64,000 nt of DNA, taken from NCBI RefSeq assembly GCF_003990915.1, contig NZ_BHXQ01000001.1, forward strand, positions 861,402 through 925,401, given 5' to 3'. This document shows positions 47,303-55,222 of this stretch, one piece after another (position 1 is the first letter of the stretch; every line of letters starts with the position of its first letter). A program made the position numbers and the translations under genes. The notes beneath the pieces are model-generated. The model was not told where the DNA came from. It saw only the letters and a list, made by a program, of their open reading frames with translations, and did not search any database. Origin of the DNA: Chryseotalea sanaruensis (GTDB taxonomy: Bacteria; Bacteroidota; Bacteroidia; Cytophagales; Cyclobacteriaceae).

Positions 47303-47563
47303 CTAATAAAAAGGATTTTTAATCCGTCTCTGCTCTGGTTGGTGTCCTCGCGAACCAGCTTTTGTTTTACCCAAAACGTCTTTCACAAATCTTTCAAAAA
47401 ACTCCTGCCTAGCCAAGGCCACGGATGAGCTTATGCAATGGCTCACACACAACATCCGCGACAGCAGGATTAGTAGTCCATTCTCAAAGTAGTACTTGTA
47501 AGATTGTGAAAATCCAACGGTACTAACCGTCATCAGAGTTAAAGCGATAAGGCACTTTTTCAT
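47303..47563 (-). pseudogene. Gene remnant: signal peptide fused to array repeat
   Basis: The frame of 86 residues starts with a credible signal peptide (MKKCLIALTLMTVSTVGFSQ) and a short mature start (SYKYYFENG), then runs straight into repeat copy B and is translated as LSRMLCVSHCISSSVALA and on. Copy C has a stop in the equivalent frame, so the repeat is not protein-coding in itself. This looks like the 5' part of a lost exported-protein gene (about 47477-47563) cut by the repeat. Confidence 0.6.
47311..47467 (-). repeat. Array repeat, copy B
   Basis: About 155 bases. Reading leftward: GCTGTCGCGGAT, an inner hairpin pair TGAGC / GCTCA, ATCCGTGG, TTTTTTGA, GAAAGACGTTTTGGGTAAAA, then a hairpin with arms CTGGTT and AACCAG (47335-47358 on the plus strand) and loop containing GAGGA. 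It is highly similar in order and spacing to copy C. A short inverted repeat GGATT/AATCC with a T-run follows, possibly a weak terminator. Confidence 0.65.
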
Positions 47564-47614
47564 ATCTGTTAGAGTTAATTTTTGCCAAATGTCTTTGTTA
47601 TTTGCTTACCTCCA

Positions 47615-47762
47615 ACCGAACCCAGCCTTGGTTCTTGTCCTCACGTACCAAATTTTCCTTTATCCAAAACCTCTTTCACAAACATCTCAAAAAACTGATG
47701 ACTAGCCAAAATCACGGATGAACTTACACACTTGCTCCGGCACAATATCCGCGACAGCGTAA
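47615..47762 (-). repeat. Array repeat, copy C
   Basis: About 148 bases directly downstream of rnhB. Reading leftward: CGCTGTCGCGGAT, GGAGCA...GTTCATCCGTGA, TTTTTTGA, GAAAGAGGTTTTGGATAAAG, then a hairpin with arms TTGGT and ACCAA (47628-47651 on the plus strand) and a GAGGA loop. Compared with B the outer hairpin pair changed from C-G to T-A, keeping pairing. Confidence 0.65.
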
Positions 47763-47785
47763 ACCAGTTCGCTGTATTCACGCAC

Positions 47786-48382
47786 CTAAAACAACTCTCC
47801 CTGTATTGGCAATAACTGAAAACTCATGCGGTGATATGGTGTAACCCCTAATTGTTCAATACCTGTACGATGTTCTTTTGTAGGGTAGCCAACGTTACGT
47901 TCCCAGGCATAGCCGGGAAACTGATGAGCCAATTTCTCCATTAAATCATCGCGGTAATTTTTTGCCAACACAGAGGCTGCAGCAATGGAGAGAAATTTGC
48001 CATCGCCTTTAATGATACAATGATGACTTATTTTTTTATATGGCGTAAAACGATTGCCGTCAATCAACAACAATTCAGGTCTTATTTCCAATTGATCCAA
48101 AGCCTGATGCATGGCCTTAAAGGAAGCTTTCAAAATATTAATCTGGTCAATTTCCTGCGGACTTACTTCTGCAATAGCCCAGGCGAGTGCCTCACTTTTA
48201 ATGATGGCATCTAATTCTTTACGTTTTAGGGCAGGCAGTTTTTTTGAATCATTCAGCCATTCATGCTGAAAACGTTTAGGAAGAATAACCGCTGCAGCTA
48301 CTACAGGGCCTGCCAAACAACCACGACCAACCTCATCGCAACCAGCTTCTATTTTATCAGATGTAAAGGAGGATTGTAACAA
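47786..48382 (-). CDS. rnhB: Ribonuclease HII
   Basis: A 198-residue protein with the RNase HII signature (AGCDEVGRGCLAGPVVAAAV, with catalytic Asp-Glu near residue 16), LLIDGNRFTPY with the third acid, and IAAASVLAKNYRD with the final active-site Asp region. It removes RNA from RNA-DNA hybrids and cuts at single ribonucleotides in DNA. It is the upstream-most gene of a leftward group; copy C of the array repeat begins 26 bases after its stop. Length and motifs are complete. Confidence 0.95.
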   Translation of the reverse strand: MLQSSFTSDKIEAGCDEVGRGCLAGPVVAAAVILPKRFQHEWLNDSKKLPALKRKELDAIIKSEALAWAIAEVSPQEIDQINILKASFKAMHQALDQLEIRPELLLIDGNRFTPYKKISHHCIIKGDGKFLSIAAASVLAKNYRDDLMEKLAHQFPGYAWERNVGYPTKEHRTGIEQLGVTPYHRMSFQLLPIQGELF

Positions 48383-48454
48383 TTGGCGTAATTTGATTAC
48401 ACCACAATGTTACTAAAAATTGGTTGTCCGGCTTAGAATTTGAAATACTATGTG

Positions 48455-48531
48455 GTTTAGTTAAGCCTTTTTAGTTGCCTCACCTCCAGTCCTCTCCGGG
48501 GGAGAGGAAGAATATGGAAGCCTAACTAAAC
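48455..48531. repeat. MITE-like inverted-repeat element, copy R2
   Basis: 77 bases with ends GTTTAGTTA and TAACTAAAC, and an inner palindrome CCTCTCC-GGGG-GAGAGG. It is flanked by near-identical direct repeats, GGCTTAGAATTTGAAATA (48430-48447) and GGCTTAGAACTTCAAATA (48532-48549). Those could be an unusually long target-site duplication. Confidence 0.7.
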
Positions 48532-48534
48532 GGC

Positions 48535-48642
48535 TTAGAACTTCAAATAGGAAACAGTGCCTATGAGCAAGATAATAGCAATGAGTATGAGCTCGGGGGC
48601 TACTAATTCCCAATAGACATTGGAATTGAGTGTGCTTTTCAT
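48535..48642 (-). CDS. Possible 35-residue single-pass membrane peptide
   Basis: A frame from ATG at 48642 to TAA at 48535 codes 35 residues: a polar start (MKSTLNSNVYWELVAPE) and a hydrophobic helix (LILIAIILLIGTVSYLKF). A single-pass peptide is plausible. There is an AAGAG near the start but no strong evidence of expression. Its last codons lie in the direct repeat next to R2, of which a second copy stands on the other side. Unknown function. Confidence 0.4.
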   Translation of the reverse strand: MKSTLNSNVYWELVAPELILIAIILLIGTVSYLKF

Positions 48643-48755
48643 AACTCTTAATTATAATCTAAGATAGCGAAAATATCTGAAAGTAATACCTTAAACAGTT
48701 TAGGGGTTTATACCTAATTTTCAGTGTGTTATGCTTAGAATAGCTAATTAATAGT

Positions 48756-49877
48756 TTATGATTGATTTTGTACAAAGAAGTAGATAAGCGCCAGAATTAA
48801 TAAGCCTCCCAAAATGGCAAAAGTAATCTTCGCAGCACTGTATGGCCTGTCACCTTGCACCTCCCCTGTTCTTGCATTGATCAGAAATTGGTATAGCTTA
48901 TTATTAAAACGATAGGCACTAATCCATACCGGCATTAGAATATGTTTGAAGGTTGGATCTTTATAGGTGCTGTTAGTAAAATTAATCATCTGGGTATCTC
49001 CTCCTATATCCTGCCGGATGCTTTGGTCAATGATGGGTTCCATCCTTTGCTTGGCTTGTTGGTAGGCTGTTCGTATTTCTACCTGATAAGTTTCTGTTCT
49101 GAAGCCACTCAAGTATTTATCGTTGTACACAACCAGGTTTTTAACGTCCCAGGGTTCTAATGCCCGGAGTTTATCTTTTTTGAGAGACGTTGTTGCTTCA
49201 ATTAAAATGTCATCAAAAATATTGTTTACATGGCCACTGGCTGGATACCACCTTGTTTTTTGTACTTGTCTGGTTCTGTTAACCGATTTACCGTTTTCAA
49301 CAGTTGTGTAGCTTTCTGTAATATAATAATGCTCACCTCTCTGTCCTGTATAAGAAGTGTCAGTTGTACAATCGAAAGTCCAGTAAGGTAAATACATACC
49401 CGACAGTTTACCGGCACGATCTGCATAATGTTTGAGGTCGTTAGGCGCAAACCATAAGCCTTTCAACCATGTACCAAAATTCTGCCTTGCTTTCTTTTCA
49501 TCGATACCAAAAGGAAGTACATACTGGGGTTTGTGCATACTGGAAGTTGTACCTGACTGGATAACCAAAGGCGAAGCACAAAAGGGACACTTGTCTGAAC
49601 TTGTTTTAGGATCAAAGGAAGAAACTGCGTGGCAACTATCGCACTTTACAGTTGCTATTTCCATTTGATCTTCCTTCTCAAAATTATTAGCTAGAAAATC
49701 TTCGAGTGGAGTCTCCTCTATTTTCCCCACTACATCAGGTTGGACAATTTCATTTTGTGCTCCACAATATTCACAGGCGAGGTGTAATGTGCCCGGCTTA
49801 AACTTTAGCAATGCCCCGCAACTCTGGCAGGCCAATTCGAGATTAATAGCCTTTGTGCTTTCTGTAAAATTACTCAT
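48756..49877 (-). CDS. Zinc-ribbon membrane protein (YdjG-like)
   Basis: A 373-residue protein. Two zinc ribbons stand at the N-terminus: CQSCGALLKF...CEYCGAQ (about 17-43) and CDSCHAVSSF...CPFCASPL (about 80-105). A globular domain follows (about 115-335; LPFGIDEKKARQNFGTWLKG, GMYLPYWTFDCTTDTSYTGQ, LMPVWISAYRFNNKLYQFLI). The C-terminus is one transmembrane helix (ITFAILGGLLILALIYFFVQ). This layout matches B. subtilis YdjG, annotated in databases as PriA-like or TFIIB-zinc-ribbon although it is not a helicase. The SPFH-GYF gene lies upstream on the same strand, as YdjI does for YdjG; role inferred to be membrane stress or microdomain. Confidence 0.82.
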   Translation of the reverse strand: MSNFTESTKAINLELACQSCGALLKFKPGTLHLACEYCGAQNEIVQPDVVGKIEETPLEDFLANNFEKEDQMEIATVKCDSCHAVSSFDPKTSSDKCPFCASPLVIQSGTTSSMHKPQYVLPFGIDEKKARQNFGTWLKGLWFAPNDLKHYADRAGKLSGMYLPYWTFDCTTDTSYTGQRGEHYYITESYTTVENGKSVNRTRQVQKTRWYPASGHVNNIFDDILIEATTSLKKDKLRALEPWDVKNLVVYNDKYLSGFRTETYQVEIRTAYQQAKQRMEPIIDQSIRQDIGGDTQMINFTNSTYKDPTFKHILMPVWISAYRFNNKLYQFLINARTGEVQGDRPYSAAKITFAILGGLLILALIYFFVQNQS

Positions 49878-49927
49878 GATGCAAAGGGGGAATTATAAAT
49901 CAGCTAAGGAATTATTATGGTGAAGTT

Positions 49928-49988
49928 GTTTAGTGCCTCACCTAAATCCTCTCCAAAGGAGAGGATTTATAAGGAAGCTTAACTAAAC
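49928..49988. repeat. MITE-like inverted-repeat element, copy R3
   Basis: 61 bases, shorter than R1 and R2, with ends GTTTAGT and AACTAAAC, CCTCAC and the inner palindrome CCTCTCC-AAAG-GAGAGG. It lies between the zinc-ribbon gene start and the SPFH-GYF gene stop, so it must be transcribed with that operon. The TTA and following 15-base spacer of R1/R2 is missing. Confidence 0.65.
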
Positions 49989-49997
49989 GATATTGGA

Positions 49998-51107
49998 TTA
50001 TTGTGGTGGAAGTGGTGGTGGCACTGCGCCAAAGAGAGAAGCGAGTTCTGCTACTTCTCCAGCTTTAATCCAGGCACTCATGCCTTGCTTCCAAATTAAT
50101 GTATCGCGATTGAAGGTACCTTGTTGAAGCATTTGTTGCAAATTAGCAATACTCAAAGGCCCTTGTTGTTGTCCGTTTACAGCAATAAAATAAGCAGCTG
50201 CATTTGGCAAAGGTGGCGGTGCCTGATTACCCGCTTGTGCATTTTGATTTTGCTGATTAAACATCTGTCCCATTTGCTGCGCCATGGCAAAGCCCATACC
50301 CATACCCATACCTGAAGCTGCATCGCTACCTGGATTTTTAGCAGCAGCTTCCATTGCATTAGCAGCCTGGAACTGAGCATACTGATTAAGGTTACCCAAA
50401 ATACCCATGCTACTACGTTTATCCAGTGCTGTTTCCACTTCTGGTGGTAATGAGATATTTTCTACCAAAAATTTAGTTACCTCAATGCCATACTCACCAA
50501 ATTCCGGATTGATTTTGTTGCTGATAAACTTCGATAACTCATCGTAATTTGCAGCCAAATCCAAAACAGGTATTTTACTTTCAGCTACAGCATCCGTAAA
50601 GCGGGTGACGATAAGGTTACGCAATTGCTCAGTAACTTCTTCGGTTGTAAAATGCGCCTGTGTACCGGCTATTTCTCTAATAAATTTGCCTGCATCAACC
50701 ACTTTAATAGCGTAAGTTCCGAAAGCGCGTAAACGAATAGGACCAAACTCGGCATCGCGTAACATAATGGGATTCTTGGTTCCCCATTTGTTGTCAGTGA
50801 AGTTCTTAGTGTTAACAAAATATACTTCAACTTTAAAGGGACTATTAAAACCATATTTCCAGCCCATGAGTGTGGTTAACACAGGCATGTTCTCTGTACT
50901 TAGTTTTACCCGGCCTGGTTGGTATACGTCTGCTATCTTGCCTTCATTAACGAAAACTGCCACCTGACTTTCTCTTACCGTCAGCTGTGCACCATTTTTA
51001 ATTTCATTTTGATGGCGAGGAAAACGCCAAACCATTGTATTGGTACTATCATCGGTCCATTCGATGATGTCTATTAACTCATTCTTAATTCTGTCCCAAA
51101 GTCCCAT
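49998..51107 (-). CDS. SPFH-domain protein with C-terminal GYF_2 domain (YdjI-like)
   Basis: A 369-residue protein. Residues about 30-240 form the SPFH-like domain of the YdjI group (also called virion core protein-like): TVRESQVAVFVNEGKIADVY, AFGTYAIKVVDAGKFIRE, YGIEVTKFLVENISLPPEVE. A Gly/Met/Gln/Asn-rich linker follows (about 255-305), then a GYF_2 domain (about 308-360: YFIAVNGQQQGPLSIANLQQ, LIWKQGMSAWIKAGEV). No transmembrane helix is visible. SPFH proteins oligomerise on membranes; GYF_2 domains bind proline-rich peptides or tether partners. The partner is probably the zinc-ribbon membrane protein encoded just downstream. Confidence 0.88.
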   Translation of the reverse strand: MGLWDRIKNELIDIIEWTDDSTNTMVWRFPRHQNEIKNGAQLTVRESQVAVFVNEGKIADVYQPGRVKLSTENMPVLTTLMGWKYGFNSPFKVEVYFVNTKNFTDNKWGTKNPIMLRDAEFGPIRLRAFGTYAIKVVDAGKFIREIAGTQAHFTTEEVTEQLRNLIVTRFTDAVAESKIPVLDLAANYDELSKFISNKINPEFGEYGIEVTKFLVENISLPPEVETALDKRSSMGILGNLNQYAQFQAANAMEAAAKNPGSDAASGMGMGMGFAMAQQMGQMFNQQNQNAQAGNQAPPPLPNAAAYFIAVNGQQQGPLSIANLQQMLQQGTFNRDTLIWKQGMSAWIKAGEVAELASLFGAVPPPLPPQ

Positions 51108-51195
51108 GTTAACTATGATTAAAATTTGAACTACAAATTAATTAATCCTTTCGATTTGTTTTAGGAAAATTAAAATGAATGTCAATTTAAGTGGC

Positions 51196-51222
51196 CACAG
51201 ATTACACTGATTTACACAGATT
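51196..51222. repeat. Short CACAGATTACACTGATTTACAC-type repeat
   Basis: A 27-base stretch in which units CACAGATT, CACTGATTT and CACAGATT recur at about 10-base steps. Sequences of this CACAGATTA type are scattered in many bacterial genomes. No function is known to me. It lies upstream of the SPFH gene and the rightward Nudix gene. Confidence 0.5.
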
Positions 51223-51384
51223 ATTGCCAAAAAAATAGAAGGATTAGGATAAGTGCTAAGTGGGTTTTCAAATCTGCGGTTAAGGTATTGAGCATGTAGC
51301 CATAAAGGATTCAGCCCAGGAATAAAAGCTAGATGGAATTGCTTAAGTTGCAAGCTTAAATTTTTCAGATTGGAATAGTGATAT

Positions 51385-51936
51385 ATGTCAAGTCAAAAAT
51401 TATCCTGGAAAACCCTATCTACGGAAGTAAAGTATGATAATAATTGGATCACCTTAACTGAACATCAGGTGATTAACCCTTCGGGTGGTGGGGGTATTTA
51501 TGGAAAGGTTCATTTTAAAAATAAAGCCATTGGCATAGTGGCACTTGATCAGGATAATAACATTTGGCTTGTGGGACAGCATCGCTATACACTAAATGAG
51601 TGGAGTTGGGAATTGCCAGAAGGTGGCGGTCCACTGGATCAAGACATTCTTGAATCGGCTAAGCGAGAATTGAGGGAAGAAACAGGCCTAACGGCCAACA
51701 AGTGGACTAAGTTGATGCGCTTCCACACCTCAAACTCAATTACCGATGAAGAAGGACATATATTTTTAGCTGAAGAACTTACACAAGGTAAAAATGCATT
51801 AGAAGATACAGAAGCCGATTTGCAGGTAAAGAAGGTAAGTTTAATAGAAGCCATAAAAATGATAGCTGATGGCTCTCTTACAGATAGCATGAGCGTTGCA
51901 GGTATTTTGTATGTTGCCCGTTTAAAAAATATCTGA
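51385..51936 (+). CDS. Nudix hydrolase (ADP-ribose pyrophosphatase-like)
   Basis: A 183-residue Nudix protein with the box GGGPLDQDILESAKRELREETGLTA at about 76-100; the REL-R-EE-TG-L part is intact. Compared with the consensus GX5EX7REUXEEXGU the first Glu is a Gln, but this is not one of the metal-binding Glu residues. The region after it (GHIFLAEELTQG, EADLQVKKVSLIEAI) fits ADP-ribose or nucleoside-diphosphate-sugar pyrophosphatases. The MATE gene follows by 37 bases on the same strand. Confidence 0.87.
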   Translation: MSSQKLSWKTLSTEVKYDNNWITLTEHQVINPSGGGGIYGKVHFKNKAIGIVALDQDNNIWLVGQHRYTLNEWSWELPEGGGPLDQDILESAKRELREETGLTANKWTKLMRFHTSNSITDEEGHIFLAEELTQGKNALEDTEADLQVKKVSLIEAIKMIADGSLTDSMSVAGILYVARLKNI

Positions 51937-51973
51937 TCTCGTCAAGGCTTCAACATAGCGCATTCCCTTTAAC

Positions 51974-53314
51974 ATGACTCTTAAACAACATCTAAAAGCA
52001 AACATTACACTGGCACTACCTGTGATGCTGAGTCAATTGGGGCACGTTACTATGGGTGTGATGGACAATATTATGATTGGCCGAATTGGAGCAACACCAT
52101 TAGCAGGCGCATCGTTGGCCAATGTTATTTTTAATGTATTGATGTTGTTCGGCATCGGTGTATCCTATGCCATTACACCATTAATTGCAGAAGCAGATGG
52201 TAAGCAGGACAAAGAAGCCATTGTTTTAGTTTTCAGACATGGCTTTTTGATTAATGTTTGCCTCAGCTTTATCCTGATTGTAGCGGTCATGTTTGGTAAG
52301 AGTTTGCTGTATAAAATTGATCAACCCCAGGATGCAGTTGATCAGGCACTACCCTACTTGAGCATAGTTACTGTTTCTCTTTTACCAATTCTGATCTTTC
52401 AATCTTTCAGGCAATTCGCTGATGGTCTCTCTTTAACGTATCTGTCATTGGTTGTGATGATTGCTGCCAATCTGTTAAACATATTTTTAAATTATACTTT
52501 CATTTATGGAAACTTTGGCTTTGAAGCTATGGGACTAAAGGGTGCCGGTTACGCCACACTCAATTCCAGATTTTTCATGGCCATTGCTTTAGCTGTTTAT
52601 GTATTTTATCACAGCAAGCTTAGAATCTATCGCGCCATTTTTGCTTTTGGCAATTATTCTAAAAAAACTTTTAACAACTTACTTCATATTGGTGTTCCGG
52701 CCGGTATGCAATTCATTTTTGAAGTGGCAGCATTCGATTTTAGTGCTGTAATGATGGGCTGGCTTGGCACCAATACATTGGCCGCACACCAAATTGCCAT
52801 TAACCTGGCCACCATCAGCTACATGACTACCAGTGGTTTAGGAGCTGCTGCGGTTATTCGAATCGGTAACTACATTGGTAAAAATGATTATAAAAATGTA
52901 AAGGCTTCAGCTTATTCGCTCATAGGTATGGCTTTAGTAATTATGCTGGTATGGGGCTTCATTTTTTACTTAGGACGGTTCTGGTTTCCTGCGCTTTATA
53001 TAAATAATGCAGATGTAATTGCCATTGCTGCTCCATTACTCATCATTGCTGGTTTCTTCCAATTGTCTGATGGCATGCAGGTAGTGTGTGCTGGCGCTTT
53101 ACGAGGTTTGCAGGATGTAAAAATACCTTCACTGTATATTTTTATCTCATACTGGATTATTGGTTTGCCCTTGGGATATTACCTGGCTTTTAAAGCTAAC
53201 ATGGGGGCTATTGGTATTTGGTCAGGATTACTCATAGGCCTTACATTAGTTGCACTTGCACTTTTCTTAAGACTCAGGTCATTAATGAACAAAAGGGAAC
53301 TTGAGGCGGTGTAA
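51974..53314 (+). CDS. MATE-family efflux transporter
   Basis: A 446-residue transporter with about 12 transmembrane helices and the MATE pattern: LALPVMLSQLGHVTMGVMDN, MIGRIGATPLAGASLAN, IGVPAGMQFIFEVAAFDFSA, GTNTLAAHQIAINLATISYM and FQLSDGMQVVCAGALRGLQD. It belongs to the NorM/DinF-like group that exports cationic drugs or metabolites using Na+ or H+ gradients; the ion and substrate cannot be read from the sequence. Confidence 0.93.
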   Translation: MTLKQHLKANITLALPVMLSQLGHVTMGVMDNIMIGRIGATPLAGASLANVIFNVLMLFGIGVSYAITPLIAEADGKQDKEAIVLVFRHGFLINVCLSFILIVAVMFGKSLLYKIDQPQDAVDQALPYLSIVTVSLLPILIFQSFRQFADGLSLTYLSLVVMIAANLLNIFLNYTFIYGNFGFEAMGLKGAGYATLNSRFFMAIALAVYVFYHSKLRIYRAIFAFGNYSKKTFNNLLHIGVPAGMQFIFEVAAFDFSAVMMGWLGTNTLAAHQIAINLATISYMTTSGLGAAAVIRIGNYIGKNDYKNVKASAYSLIGMALVIMLVWGFIFYLGRFWFPALYINNADVIAIAAPLLIIAGFFQLSDGMQVVCAGALRGLQDVKIPSLYIFISYWIIGLPLGYYLAFKANMGAIGIWSGLLIGLTLVALALFLRLRSLMNKRELEAV

Positions 53315-53445
53315 GTAAACAATAATTTATTTGAGTTTTCATCACAGACGAATTAAAAATTCTTTGATATGGCTTCCGGATTACAAATCAGGAAGAGGGC
53401 ATAAGTAAAAGATAGTTGTAACTTCGTCACAGAACCCGCTAAACC

Positions 53446-53999
53446 ATGGAGCCTAAACCCGTACGACTTTCTCAAACCACTATTACAGAATTAATGATTC
53501 CCTCTTATGCCAACTTTGGCGGAAAGATTCACGGAGGAATTCTGTTGTCGCTGATGGATAAAGTGGCGTATGCCACTTCCAGCAAGCATGCCGGCACTTA
53601 TTGCGTAACCGTTTCTGTAGATAAGGTTGAGTTTTTACAGCCAGTTGAAGTTGGAGAATTAGTATCGCTTCATGCCTCTGTTAATTATGTGGGTAGGTCA
53701 TCTTTAGTGGTTGGAATAAGAGTTGAAGCACAGAATGTAAAAACAGGAATTATTAAGCATACCAACTCTAGTTACTTTACCATGGTGGCAAAAGGGGATG
53801 ATGACAAACCCACAATGGTACCACCACTACTTTTGGAGCACAACGAAGATGTAAAACGTTTTATTGAAGCCATGCGCATGAAAGAAATAAAGCGTAAAGT
53901 GCGTGAAGAAATGGATGATGCCAACTCGGCTATAGATATTGCCCGGGCGCCTCAACTTTTAAAGGATGAGCGTTGTGTTTTAAAAATTTCATTGACCTG
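53446..53999 (+). CDS. Acyl-CoA thioesterase (hotdog, YciA/BACH-like)
   Basis: A 184-residue hotdog-fold protein: NFGGKIHGGILLSLMDKVAYATS holds the catalytic-type Asp and HGG loop, followed by CVTVSVDKVEFLQPVEVGEL and RSSLVVGIRVEAQN, with FTMVAKGDDDKP. The family hydrolyses medium- to long-chain acyl-CoAs. It ends 37 bases before nuoI and reads the same way, so it may be in the nuo transcript or just precede it. Its stop is at 53998-54000. Confidence 0.85.
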
Positions 54000-54038
54000 A
54001 TTTGAACCCTTATTTATCAGGCTTGTTTTGTATTTTTG

Positions 54039-54716
54039 ATGCCTGTGGATAGAAACGTAACTTATTGGTCTTCTTTAGCCGATGCTTTCAAATCGCTTTC
54101 AGCGGGTTTGAAATTAACGCTTCGCCATCTTTTTAAAGCCACTAAGAGTCAGTCTGTTAAATCCATTAAAGCTGCTGACTATTTTAACGAAAGAGAAGGG
54201 ATTGCCACCATACAATATCCCCACATACAATTGCCCGTTCCTGATGTAGGTCGTTATAAGCTTCATAATGAGATAGATGACTGCATTGTCTGTGATAAGT
54301 GTGCTGTAGTTTGTCCCGTGGATTGTATTACCATTGAGCCCATTAAATCGCCAGAAGTAATTGGAAAGACCTCCGATGGAACTTCTAAACGCATTTATGC
54401 AGCCAAGTTTGATATTGATATGGCCAAATGCTGCTTTTGTGGTTTATGCACGACTGTATGCCCCACCGAATGTCTGACCATGACTAAGGAGTATGACTTC
54501 AGCGTGTTCGATATTAAAGAACACACATTTGCCTTTGGTGAGATGAGTACTGCCGATATTGATGAAAAGAAAAAAGCCTGGGACGAACATCAAAAACTTA
54601 AGGCAACGACTCCTGCAGCACCATTAGCAATAACCACAAGCACTTCTGATACACCAAAACCAGCCAAACCTGTTTTTAAACCTAAGATTAAACCACCCAG
54701 TCCTCCTTCGGCATGA
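54039..54716 (+). CDS. nuoI: NADH-quinone oxidoreductase subunit I
   Basis: A 225-residue ferredoxin-type subunit (a TTG three bases earlier adds one residue). Two 4Fe-4S clusters are bound by CIVCDKCAVVCPVDC and CCFCGLCTTVCPTEC. An N-terminal amphipathic segment (SLSAGLKLTLRHLF) ties it to the membrane arm. The C-terminus is extended and rich in Pro, Lys, Thr (KPVFKPKIKPPSPPSA), longer than the usual nuoI. It transfers electrons from the peripheral arm toward quinone. It overlaps nuoJ by 4 bases. nuoH and the rest of the hydrophilic arm genes are not upstream of it here. Confidence 0.93.
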   Translation: MPVDRNVTYWSSLADAFKSLSAGLKLTLRHLFKATKSQSVKSIKAADYFNEREGIATIQYPHIQLPVPDVGRYKLHNEIDDCIVCDKCAVVCPVDCITIEPIKSPEVIGKTSDGTSKRIYAAKFDIDMAKCCFCGLCTTVCPTECLTMTKEYDFSVFDIKEHTFAFGEMSTADIDEKKKAWDEHQKLKATTPAAPLAITTSTSDTPKPAKPVFKPKIKPPSPPSA

Positions 54717-55222
54717 GTCTGCTTAACTTCACATTTTATTTCTTTTGTACCATGGTGGCCGGATCAGCTATAACGCTTTTGTTTGTAAAGAACATATTTC
54801 ATGCTGCCTTAGCATTACTGAGTTGTTTGTTAGGTATAGCAGCACTCTTCATTTTGTGCATGGCTGAATTTTCGGCAGTAGCACAAATTTTATTGTATGC
54901 AGGTGGTGTAGTTGTGTTGCTCATTTTCGGAATTATGCTCACCAATAAATCTGGTGCCCAACCTATCGCTATTGGAAATACAGGCATATTCGGTGGCGTT
55001 TTAGTGGGCGGGTCTTTGTTTTTCCTGATGCTCTTTTTTGTAAATAAATCAATCTTTATTCTACCGATTCAAAAACCATCAGCTGAAAGCAATACGATAA
55101 AAACAATTGGTGTTGAGTTGCTGACTGATTATGTTTTGCCTTTTGAGATTACCGGTATTTTATTGTTAGCGGTATTGGCTGGTGCAGCTACCATTGCAGG
55201 CTTTAAACCAAGCAAGAACTAA
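54713..55222 (+). CDS. nuoJ: NADH-quinone oxidoreductase subunit J
   Basis: A 169-residue membrane subunit with five hydrophobic segments. It carries the family pattern AEFSAVAQILLYAGGVVVLLIFGIML. The family acts in the quinone-proximal part of the proton channel. It overlaps nuoI by 4 bases and nuoK by 1 base (TAATG). Confidence 0.93.
   Translation: MSLLNFTFYFFCTMVAGSAITLLFVKNIFHAALALLSCLLGIAALFILCMAEFSAVAQILLYAGGVVVLLIFGIMLTNKSGAQPIAIGNTGIFGGVLVGGSLFFLMLFFVNKSIFILPIQKPSAESNTIKTIGVELLTDYVLPFEITGILLLAVLAGAATIAGFKPSKN

Larger units (their letters stand above)
48383..48755. other. Intergenic region with element R2 and a possible small ORF
   Basis: 373 bases upstream of rnhB. It contains repeat R2 (48455-48531), a 35-residue candidate membrane peptide gene (48535-48642) and otherwise AT-rich sequence with no further frame or clear terminator. 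Confidence 0.5.

Noticed and set aside
47303..47563. 86-residue protein as an intact gene
   Set aside because: Two-thirds of the frame is repeat copy B, which is interrupted by a stop in copy C.
47311..47762. Array repeats as proven integron attC sites
   Set aside because: The core RYYYAAC/GTTRRRY pattern was not clearly found and no integrase is visible, so only the cassette-like layout is reported.
29218..49988. R elements as CRISPR repeats
   Set aside because: Copies are single, far apart, imperfectly matched and have no regular spacers or cas genes.
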